DNA of 49,663 nt, from NCBI GenBank assembly GCA_030529855.1, contig JAUMWC010000013.1:1-49663 (forward strand), given 5' to 3'. Below are positions 25,460 through 33,000 of this stretch, in pieces. Numbering within the stretch: the stretch's first letter is position 1; each line of letters begins with the position of its first letter. A program made the translations under genes and the position numbers. Source of the DNA: Gemella sp. Lineage in GTDB: Bacteria; Bacillota; Bacilli; Staphylococcales; Gemellaceae. The notes beneath the pieces were generated by a model. The model was not told where the DNA came from. It saw only the letters and a program-made list of their open reading frames with translations, and ran no database searches.

Positions 25460-25885
25460 TTACCAGTTAAATTTAATAACTCCCTTACATTTATCTCTTA
25501 ATAAATTAAAATCATTATCATCAAGCTGATAAATTTTAACATATTCTTTCTTGAATAATTCATTCCCTTTAGCATCAAGTAAAATATTTCCATTTTCATC
25601 AACTTGTTTTTTCCTATCATAATTTATTTTACGCTTATCTATTTCTTGAATTTTTCTAACGTAAATAAATGCACTATCATAAGTTGGATTACTTTGATAC
25701 TTATAATTATCAATAGCAATTCCACCACGATACTTTTTACCTTTTTTCTTTCCCGTAATAGGAGCCACTAAAAGAGTACCGTCTCCTTTATCAATTTTAC
25801 TAATAACAACAGCGTAATGTTTTCCATAAAATTCATTACCACCCTTTCTAGGAAAATCTACTAAATAAACTCCACCAATATCCAT
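25460..25885 (-). CDS. MazF/PemK-fold endoribonuclease toxin, probably of a type III (RNA antitoxin) system
   Basis: 141 residues. GGVYLVDFPRKGGNEFYGKHYAVVIS is the N-terminal barrel of the MazF/PemK/ToxN fold, with LLVAPITGKKKGKKYRGG as the next strands and SAFIYVRKIQEIDKRKI near the middle. An insert rich in Asp/Asn (VDENGNILLDAKGNELF) precedes the last helix. No antitoxin protein gene is adjacent. Instead, a consensus promoter, two 36-nt repeats and a terminator lie directly upstream, as in ToxIN, CptIN, TenpIN and AbiQ loci, where the repeat RNA inhibits the nuclease. The frame starts at TTG 25900 inside the ribosome site; ATG 25885 with GGAG 9 nt upstream is better. The subfamily (CptN or TenpN type) is not settled. 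An orphan MazF is the alternative. Confidence 0.75.
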   Translation of the reverse strand: MDIGGVYLVDFPRKGGNEFYGKHYAVVISKIDKGDGTLLVAPITGKKKGKKYRGGIAIDNYKYQSNPTYDSAFIYVRKIQEIDKRKINYDRKKQVDENGNILLDAKGNELFKKEYVKIYQLDDNDFNLLRDKCKGVIKFNW

Positions 25886-25898
25886 AGTTTTCAACTCC

Positions 25899-25933
25899 AA
25901 AAAAATTGAGACGCACCTTAAAAGATACGTCCC
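25899..25933 (-). terminator. Attenuating terminator between RNA antitoxin and toxin
   Basis: On the minus strand GGGACGTATC pairs with GGTGCGTCTC (25933-25924 with 25917-25908, three G-U pairs), 6-nt loop, then AATTTTTTTGG. It ends 14 nt before the toxin start. Type III loci use such a leaky terminator to set the RNA:toxin ratio. Confidence 0.75.
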
Positions 25934-26000
25934 TAGATGTCCTTAACGAATAAGGCTTATAAATTAAATATCGTATCCTTGACGAACAAGGCTTTTGACT
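25899..26000 (-). ncRNA. Candidate type III RNA antitoxin with two 36-nt repeats
   Basis: Transcription from the promoter at 26036-26007 should start near 26000. Two direct repeats follow at exactly 36 nt spacing: the 19-base cores at 25976-25994 and 25940-25958 match at 17 of 19 positions. On the RNA strand each reads AAGCCTT-xTTCGTx-AAGGA, so AGCCTT/AAGG can pair around a TTCGT loop. The A/U-rich linker between the cores (ATTTAA...) could provide single-stranded or pseudoknot strands. The RNA ends at the terminator at 25933-25899. Known type III antitoxins have 2-5 repeats of about 34-48 nt that their toxin cuts into inhibitory units. Function here is inferred from layout. Confidence 0.7.
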
Positions 26001-26006
26001 AAATAC

Positions 26007-26036
26007 ATTGTATCATGAATTCTCCTGAAGTGTCAA
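26007..26036 (-). promoter_or_regulatory. Promoter of the RNA antitoxin/toxin transcript
   Basis: On the minus strand TTGACA (26036-26031), 18-bp spacer, TACAAT (26012-26007) with extended TGA before it. Strong, as expected for an antitoxin RNA. Confidence 0.8.
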
Positions 26037-26205
26037 TATATCAACTATTATATATAATATGATACTTTATTTACTTCTCTTACTGTATTTGTAGTAGATT
26101 TTTGATAGAATTATGCATGACGTAAATTACCTTTCTTTAACTTTGTTTGACGATATTTTATTGTATTGTTTTTTTACGTTTTTTTATATTCTTTTTTTCA
26201 AATTT

Positions 26206-26247
26206 TTAATAAAAATACGAGGGATGTTTTTTTCATCCCTCGTATTT
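26206..26247 (-). terminator. Terminator of the PgrA/Sec10-like gene at 26264
   Basis: AAATACGAGGGATG/CATCCCTCGTATTT (26213-26226 with 26234-26247), 14-bp stem, 7-nt loop, TTTTATTA tail on the minus strand. The AT-rich stretch 26040-26205 holds nothing else I can support. Confidence 0.9.
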
Positions 26248-26263
26248 AGTATAGAGCCTCTTA

Positions 26264-28705
26264 TTATTTTTGTTTTTTTCTAGTTGCTAGTAGTCCTGCT
26301 CCTGCTAGAGCTACTGCTAATCCTAGTGGTAGAGAAGATGAGTTTTCTTGAGATGCTGATGTTTTTGGCAATACATTTGTTTCTTTTTTAGATTTTGCTG
26401 AAGTAGATTTTCTTACTTTTACTGATTCATTTGCTAAAACATCTAGTTTTTCTTGCAGAGCTAATTCTTTTACTAGTTTATCGTAGTTTGCTTGACTTAA
26501 ATTTTTTTGTTCTTTTAATACTTCTAATTTTGCTCTTTCTTCTTTTAGTTTTTCTTGAATTTGTACTAATTGAATTTCTTCTTGAACTAGTTTAATTTTT
26601 GTCTGCTCTAGTAAAACTGAGGCATTTTCTAGTTTATTTAGGTATTCTTCTTGCCCTTTGATCGCTGATTGTAGATTTGCTATTTCTTTTTCTAACTCTA
26701 CTAATTCTGCTTTTGCTTTTTCGATTTGTTCTGATGTTTTAACTACCTCTGCACTTGCTAGTTTTGTCTCTGTTTGTGCTTTTACTAATGCTGATTGTTT
26801 TGAAGAAACTTCTGCTTTTGCTTTTTCTAAGTTAGCTTCTTTTTCTTTTACGTCAGCTGTTAGTTTTGCGTAGTTTTCTTCAGCATTTATTAGTCTTGTT
26901 TTTGCTAAATCCAAGTTTGTTTGAGCTTGTTTTAATTCTTTTTCAGCGTTTGGAGTTTTTAATCCTTGGGCAGTTAAATTGTTGTAGTTTGTTTCTGCTT
27001 GTGTTAACGCTGTTTGTGCAGATGTTAATTCGTTTGTTAATCTTGTTAATTCACCTTGTTGTGCTTTTAACGTGTTTTCTTTTTGTGTTTTTTCTGTTGT
27101 TAAGTTTTGTACTTGTTGTGCTAGTTTGCTTGTGTCGTATGGGTTAGCTATTGTTGTTGTGTTAAGGTTTTTAGATGAAGAAATCACACTTGGTTTAGAT
27201 ACTGTTTGAAAATGTAATCCTACATCTTTTCCAACTTTTGCAACATCAATACCAACAAATTCTTCATTTGCTATATTTCCATATTCTAATCCCGCAATTG
27301 ATTGGGCGTGAAGCCATTCATATCCATTAAACATGAACCTTAAAACACTTTCGTATGTTTCTTTCTTTAATTTTGCAAACGAAGTATTTTCGTCAATATA
27401 AAGACCTGACCAATTTTCCGTTGATGCAACATCGAATTCTGCCTCTACTTCTTCTATTCCTTTATCATAGTGTCCACTTGAAGTCCACATATTAAAATTA
27501 TCTCTTACGTATTTATCCGCAATTTTCTTCGCAAACTCTACTGATGAAGATGTTACTTCTGTTAAAGGCGTTCCCATTTGTACTCTTATCTGGTTTATTA
27601 ATTCACTTGCGAAAAGAGATAAGTCTGTTCTAATATTTTCTGGAAGATTGTTTATATCGTATAAAGTTGTAGCGTCATCTGTTGAATTTTCTACATATTT
27701 ATTATTAGCTAATTCTACTTTATTAATTTCTGCTAATTTTTTCTTGGCTGCTTCCATGTCTGCTGATGTTGAAGCATTATCCATATATTTTTTTAGATTT
27801 TCTATATACTCAGCAGATAATTTGATTGTGTTCTTGTTTGTTTTTTGTGATTCTAGTTTTGTAATCTGGTTTTGTAAATCTTTTACTTCTGCCTGTGTTT
27901 TATTTGTTTCTGTTTGTTTTGAATCAACATTTGCTTGTGCTTGTTCTTTGCTTGTAGTTGCCTTTTCTAATTCAGATTGAACTGTTTTTAATGTTTCCTC
28001 TTTTGTTGAGTCCGCTTGTTTTGCTTCTTCTAATTTTTTTGTCGCATTTAATAAAGTCGTTTCTGCTTGTGTTTTGTTTGTTTTTGCTTGTTCTAATTCA
28101 GCAATTACTTTATCTTGTCCAGTACCACTCAAGATTGCTTCTTCTTGTTTTTGCACTGCAACAGCTTGTTCTAATGATTTAACAGCTTTATTCTCAACTT
28201 CTTTAGCAAATGTTTCTCTAGCTTGTTGTTCAGATTTTTTATTTTCTAGTTTTGTAATTTCTTGAGTTTTTTTCTCTACTTCTGATTTTTTTGATACTTC
28301 TTTTTGTTTTGTATTTTCAATAACGTCCTTTGCTTCCACTACTTTTGCTGGTGTAGCTTCTTTTTTAATTGTTTCTAATTCCGTTATTTGTTCTTTAGTA
28401 TTATTGATAGCTGTTTTGTTAGCTGTTTCTTCTTTTACTAATTTATTTACTTCGTTAGCTTGTTTTGTTTGAGCTATTGTTTTTTCTTGTAAATCTACTT
28501 TAGCTTCTGCAACTTGTGCTTTTGTTACTTGCGGTTTTAATTGTTTTTCTTCTTTGACTGTTGTTTCAGCTTTTGTTGTTGATGGTTGTGATGTTATTTC
28601 TTCTGCTTGTGCTGAGTTAATATTTCCCGCTACTGTCACTACTCCTAATCCAAATGCTACTGGTAATAATTTCTTCCCTACTTTTCTTAATGTGAATTTT
28701 TCCAT
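26264..28705 (-). CDS. LPXTG-anchored SEC10/PgrA-like coiled-coil surface protein
   Basis: 813 residues. A signal peptide (KVGKKLLPVAFGLGVVTVAG, cleavage after SAQA) leads into a coiled coil rich in Lys/Glu/Gln (about 45-300). A globular central domain spans about 300-530 (SAEYIENLKKYM, LFASELINQIRVQMGTPL, MFNGYEWLHAQSIAGLEYG). A second coiled coil runs about 540-770, and the anchor is NVLPKTSASQENSSSLPLG, hydrophobic stretch, RKKQK. The central pattern is that of the SEC10/PgrA surface-exclusion family also seen in the gene at 45612. Sortase A would link it to the wall. AGGAGAG precedes ATG 28705. Tandem 8-bp repeats lie just upstream. Adhesion or aggregation is a family-based inference. Confidence 0.8.
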   Translation of the reverse strand: MEKFTLRKVGKKLLPVAFGLGVVTVAGNINSAQAEEITSQPSTTKAETTVKEEKQLKPQVTKAQVAEAKVDLQEKTIAQTKQANEVNKLVKEETANKTAINNTKEQITELETIKKEATPAKVVEAKDVIENTKQKEVSKKSEVEKKTQEITKLENKKSEQQARETFAKEVENKAVKSLEQAVAVQKQEEAILSGTGQDKVIAELEQAKTNKTQAETTLLNATKKLEEAKQADSTKEETLKTVQSELEKATTSKEQAQANVDSKQTETNKTQAEVKDLQNQITKLESQKTNKNTIKLSAEYIENLKKYMDNASTSADMEAAKKKLAEINKVELANNKYVENSTDDATTLYDINNLPENIRTDLSLFASELINQIRVQMGTPLTEVTSSSVEFAKKIADKYVRDNFNMWTSSGHYDKGIEEVEAEFDVASTENWSGLYIDENTSFAKLKKETYESVLRFMFNGYEWLHAQSIAGLEYGNIANEEFVGIDVAKVGKDVGLHFQTVSKPSVISSSKNLNTTTIANPYDTSKLAQQVQNLTTEKTQKENTLKAQQGELTRLTNELTSAQTALTQAETNYNNLTAQGLKTPNAEKELKQAQTNLDLAKTRLINAEENYAKLTADVKEKEANLEKAKAEVSSKQSALVKAQTETKLASAEVVKTSEQIEKAKAELVELEKEIANLQSAIKGQEEYLNKLENASVLLEQTKIKLVQEEIQLVQIQEKLKEERAKLEVLKEQKNLSQANYDKLVKELALQEKLDVLANESVKVRKSTSAKSKKETNVLPKTSASQENSSSLPLGLAVALAGAGLLATRKKQK

Positions 28706-28760
28706 TTTTATCTCTCCTAATTTTCTATATCATTTAATTTACTAATTTTACTACAAGTCT

Positions 28761-28816
28761 ACTTTTATACTTTTATACTTTTATACTTTTACACTTTTCT
28801 ACTTTTATACTTTTCT
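28761..28816. repeat. Seven tandem 8-bp repeats upstream of the surface protein gene
   Basis: ACTTTTAT, ACTTTTAT, ACTTTTAT, ACTTTTAC, ACTTTTCT, ACTTTTAT, ACTTTTCT in perfect register (28761-28816), with a degenerate eighth unit. On the coding strand this is a run of TATAAAAG-type units about 55 bp before the start codon, ending at the stop of the upstream gene. Confidence 0.85.
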
Positions 28817-29087
28817 ATATTTCTCCTCTTATCACTAAGTAGATTACTATAAAAGCACATATTACATTCCTTATTAACCATAAAGATACTAGTGTTAAAA
28901 CAATCGCAAAAAATACATTCAAGTTAAAGTCAACTTCTTTCAAATGTGGTTTAAGCAATTCAGGTATTACTGTATTAACTAATGTATTTCCTGAAAAGTA
29001 TAAAAACACTGCATTTAATCCTCCTGATATTAAACTAACTCCTATATGGTATAGTCCGCTAAAAAAAGATTCTATCTTATCTATCAT
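28815..29087 (-). CDS. Small membrane protein of unknown function
   Basis: 90 residues with hydrophobic segments around 14-32 and 58-85 (VFFAIVLTLVSLWLIRNVIC and the stretch after it), separated by a polar loop PELLKPHLKEVDFN. Size and topology would fit a holin-like or accessory membrane protein, but I do not recognise it. The frame opens at a TTG (29093). ATG 29087 is 9 nt behind AAAAGGAG and is chosen. It is downstream of the zinc-ribbon ORF and the broken lysozyme-like gene and may share their transcript. Confidence 0.55.
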   Translation of the reverse strand: MIDKIESFFSGLYHIGVSLISGGLNAVFLYFSGNTLVNTVIPELLKPHLKEVDFNLNVFFAIVLTLVSLWLIRNVICAFIVIYLVIRGEI

Positions 29088-29149
29088 AATCAATTTCTCC
29101 TTTTAATTTTTATTTTATTCACTACATATTATCCATTGTATCATCTCCT

Positions 29150-29314
29150 TTAATCATATTTCCCTAATTCTATGAATTTTGTATTTTTTCTACATACATA
29201 GCAATACATATCTTTTATATGGTTATTCTCTCTTTTGCTGATTCTAGGTAAATACATTTTTGCACTACATTCGTTACATTTAAATGTTGATATTTTAAAT
29301 TTTTTTCTTCCCAA
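29150..29314 (-). CDS. Small zinc-ribbon protein
   Basis: A 54-residue ORF starting at TTG 29314 with GTAGG 7 nt upstream. Two CxxC pairs are present: TFKCNECSAKM and MYCYVCRKNTKF. Between them is a basic RISKRENNHIK segment. Four cysteines in this spacing form a zinc ribbon as in many small phage and mobile-element proteins. There is no ATG start, and an in-frame stop lies upstream, so TTG is the only choice. It begins 9 bases after the stop of the lysozyme-like fragment. Function unknown. Confidence 0.5.
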   Translation of the reverse strand: MGRKKFKISTFKCNECSAKMYLPRISKRENNHIKDMYCYVCRKNTKFIELGKYD

Positions 29315-29322
29315 AACTGAAC

Positions 29323-29894
29323 CTACTTTCCAACATACGTTCTATTTAATGTTAGAATTACTATTTCTTTTTCTGGTGTTTTAAAAGCATCTTCTATAAT
29401 TTCATTTAGTAATTTGAATGTAATTCTATATCTACCAATATTTTTTTTATATATTTCAATCTCATCAACATGTTTAACATATTCAAATTCTTTATATATT
29501 TTTTTTACTATCATCTCTGTATTTCTTGTTGCTCCATCTCTTGTATCAGTCCACTGTCCAAGACCAAGCCCCCTTCTTAAAATAAGTGGATATTTCCCAC
29601 CGTAGAGTATCGGTTCTCCAATATCTAGCCACTCATCTCGATCACAATCAGGACCACTTGCACCCACTGGTGGTGCTACATAATCACTCTCCGCTCTTGC
29701 ATTATCTTATCCCAAAGTTTACTTTTTTCTTCTGCTGTTAATGTCGGGTCTGCTAATACAGCCGTTAATCTATCTCCATAACTAGAAGTTCCATTTGCTT
29801 CAGCAAGTGGTGATACTAAAAATATACTTCCCACTAATATCGATGCTGCTCCTAATGAAAATTTTTGTTTTGTATTTTTACTTCTTCTAAACAT
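29323..29894 (-). pseudogene. Frameshifted secreted lysozyme-like protein with YSIRK-type signal
   Basis: Two frames together make one product. Frame 1 (29894-29676) encodes MFRRSKNTKQKFSLGAASIL..., a YSIRK-like signal peptide cleaved after PLAEA, then LTAEEKSKLWDKIM before running into VIM and a stop. The other frame continues with NARAESDYVAPPVGASG and GLGLGQWTDTRDGATRN to a stop at 29323. The junction lies around 29695-29705; one added base would join them. The pattern AESxY...GLGQWTD-x-R resembles the catalytic Glu and G-x-x-QWT-x-x-R motif of phage tail lysozymes. No LPXTG anchor follows, so the intact product would be secreted. Its promoter contains a G10 tract, so it may vary in phase as well. 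Confidence 0.6.
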
Positions 29895-29933
29895 AAATTA
29901 TATTCCTCAAATTTTATAAATATATCCTATACT

Positions 29934-29964
29934 ATTGTACCCCCCCCCCGATATATTTTGTCAA
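29934..29964 (-). promoter_or_regulatory. Promoter with a G10 tract in its spacer (phase-variable candidate)
   Basis: On the minus strand TTGACA (29964-29959), nine bases, G10 (29949-29940), then TACAAT (29939-29934). The spacer is 19 bp; loss of two Gs would give the optimal 17. It drives the frameshifted lysozyme-like gene. The architecture matches the promoter at 48121-48089. Confidence 0.8.
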
Positions 29965-30000
29965 CCTTGTACTTATAGGCTTTACTCATATTTTAGCAAT

Positions 30001-30033
30001 ATAAAAAAACTAGAGTGCAAATTACACTCTAGT
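30001..30033 (-). terminator. Terminator of the surface-nuclease gene region, copy of the toxin terminator
   Basis: ACTAGAGTG/CACTCTAGT (30009-30017 with 30025-30033), 7-nt loop, TTTTTTT tail on the minus strand. It is identical over 25 bases to 25397-25421. Confidence 0.85.
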
Positions 30034-30043
30034 TTAATTAATT

Positions 30044-33000
30044 CTATTTTTGTTTTCTTCTAGAAGCTAATAGTCCTGCTCCTGCTAGAGCTGCTGCTAA
30101 TCCTAGTGGTAGAGAAGATGAGTTTTCTTGAGATGCTGATGTTTTTGGTAAAACATTGCTTGATGTTTCAGTTCCTTTTCTCAGGTATTCTGCTCTTGCT
30201 ACTTTTTTCTCTACTAATTTTTCTTGTAGTTTTTCTACATTTGTAGAAGTTGCACTTGTCTTAGTTAATAATGCTGGGTCTAATTCTGGCTTAGCATCTA
30301 CTGTTGGCGCTACCCCAGGCACAGCTGTTACTGGCTCTGAATTAGTTCCTAATAATAGATTAATATCTAGTTCTGGTTTTTCTGGTGTTAATGCTAAGAC
30401 TCCTGATTGAGGCGTAGATGTAGACACCACTTCTACTGGTAATTCTAAAACAGGTTTTTCTTCCACCGTCGGTGCTACTTCTGGAACTTTAGTTTCTATC
30501 ACAACCGTTGGCAATTCTTCTGCTACTAAACCTGTTCCTTTCGCTGTTTCTATTACTATTTCCGGTTTTGCCTCTACTGTTGGCGCTACTTCTGGAACTT
30601 TAGTTTCTATCACAACTGTTGGTAATTCTTCCGCTACTAACCCCGTTCCTTTCGCTGTTTCTATTACTATTTCTGGTTTTGCCTCTACTGTCGGTGCTTC
30701 TTTAACATTTCTTATGTCAATTTGTAGTAATAATGGATCGTGGTCTGATGCTCTTCCGTGTTCTTCCATAAAGGCAGAGTTTACGTGCACCATATCGAAT
30801 TCATAATTATCAGATAAGTGTCCTGAAATCATTGCGTGGTCTAATGTTTGATTGTTTCCTTGGTAGAAGTATGAGTATCTATCTTTCTTGTCGTGAGCAC
30901 TTACTAAATCTTTTAGCCCTGCTGATTCCATAATACGTAACGTTTCAGAGAATTCGTAATCGTTGTAATCTCCTAAGATTACAATATTAGCTCTCTCATT
31001 TTGAGCGAACCCTGCTTCTACAAAGTTCTTAATTTCCCTTGCAAGTTCGTGACGTTTTGGCTCTGAATTGAATTGTGGTGGCTGAACCTTACCAAATACT
31101 CCCATATCTCCACGCTTAGAGTTTAAGTGTAATCCTAAAACAACAACTTTTTCTCCCTTAAATTCAAACTCTGCTACTGGTACTTTACGTGTACCAGCCC
31201 ACACTGAAGATGTTGGATTAATACGTGAGATACTGTGTTTTAATTCACCATTTTCCCATACAGCCGCTTCTGTTGAACTTGCTGCTGGTTTATCTGATAA
31301 TTTTACTCTTTCAGCATTGTATAAGAATCCTGTTCTGATGTTTCCTCCAGGTGCTCCACCATCTGCATTATTCTCTGGTGCATAGTCTACATACTTGTAG
31401 TTTGGTCCACCTTGAGCCTTAATTTCGTCAATTAATCTTTGGGCTGACTGACTAGCATCTGTCGTTCCATCATTTGTTTCTCCATTATTATCTTGAACTT
31501 CAACTAGAGTAATAATATCAGGAGAATGTAAGTCTGATACGAATGATTTAGCTATTCTTGTTACTTTTTCATCACTAGTTCCTTTTTTATTTGCTGAGAA
31601 GTTTTCAATGTTATAAGATGCAATAGATAATTTTTCCTCATCTTTTACTATTGCTGAAACTTCTGGTTTTAGTCCACCATCTTGTAATGAAGATAAGGCC
31701 TTATTGTCTACTAGAAGTTTGTAGTTTGTATAAGAGTATGAAATTGGTCCACTAACATCTTGTCCGAAGAAATCTCCAGCCTTAGTAACAAATTTTGTAT
31801 TCGTTGTTAATAATGATATTTTTTGTGGATTGTAGTTATCAACTTCTAAACTAATTCCTCCAGAGTTGTTTCTTAAACTTGTATCACTTCCAGGTAATAC
31901 ATAGATCTCACCATATTTTTGAGGTCCTAAAACTCTTGCATTTTTTACTGTAACTACCATTCCTTCTAATGATTCCCAGAAGTCTAGAGCATCGTTTTCT
32001 GGTTCGAATTTAGCAAAGGCATCATCTTCTATAACTTTTGTCGGAGCTACTCTATCTTCTCCAAGAACAATAGTTTTTGGAAGGTCTGCTGTTCCTACTA
32101 CCTTAACTTCTTTTGCCTTGATTTGAGTTGTTGTTAGGTCTGTTTGGTTTTTATCTGCATAACCATTTCCTAAAAATTCTTCAACTTCTCCTAAAATTTC
32201 TAACTTATCTCCAACTTTTACAGTGTGGTTAGGTTGGAATACTGCTACACCATCTGATGTTTTAACATTTCCATCTGCCACTAAGTCTTGAACGTAGAAC
32301 TTGTTGTTTCTCTCGATATAAGTAACAACTACATCTTTAACATTTACTGCTTTTCCTTTTAATTGAGACTCGTGCCCTTCTCCTTGAATAGTGGCTACAC
32401 TTACTACTTCAGCAGGTGCTACTGGTGCTTTTTCTACAACTTCAAAGTGGTCTAATGAGAATGGTTTGATTTGGTTATTGTTTTGGAAACTTGATAAGAT
32501 ACCTGTTAGATTAATTACATCGTTTGTTCCTATCTTTTCTTTTAATACTCCTGCTTTTACTCCAGAACGGTTATCCACACGTACTGCTACTACATTTCCA
32601 TCCTTATCTGTTACTTCAAAAGATGCTGTTTCGTATGAATCACTTGAGATGTTTCCTACTTTTACATTTTCTAATTTAACTAGTGTTGATTGCTTATCTT
32701 CTGCTAATGTTGGGATAGTTAAAGTAGTCGTAGGTGTATTGATTTCATCTGCAACTTTTTTAGAAGCAGTGATGTCAGCAACTTGCAACTCACTTCCATA
32801 TTTAGATAACTTTCCACTTAATTCTACTACGTCTCCTTGTTTCAGACCTAAGTCTCTTCTTGGATATACATAGATACCTGCTCCTGATTTATCTTGTAAG
32901 TAGAATCCTTGTCCACCCCAAGCATTAGTAGGGCTGATAAGTTTCCCTACTAATGAGTATTCCTTACCTTGTTCAGAGTTTCTTAGCTGCGCTATTGGCG

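Noticed and set aside
25940..25994. The two 36-nt repeats as a degenerate CRISPR or as attachment sites
   Set aside because: They are adjacent without unique spacers, follow a promoter and end at a terminator before a ToxN/MazF-like gene, which fits an RNA antitoxin better.
26658..28265. Several hydrophobic Leu/Ser/Phe-rich plus-strand ORFs opposite the coiled-coil gene
   Set aside because: The complement of Lys/Glu/Gln-rich coiled-coil codons always gives such hydrophobic open frames. The gene on the minus strand explains them.
28761..28816. Short tandem repeats as a CRISPR array
   Set aside because: The units are 8 bp with no spacers, and there are no cas genes in the window.
32391..32873. 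160-residue plus-strand ORF opposite the surface nuclease
   Set aside because: It is antisense to conserved OB-fold coding sequence and has no promoter or RBS.
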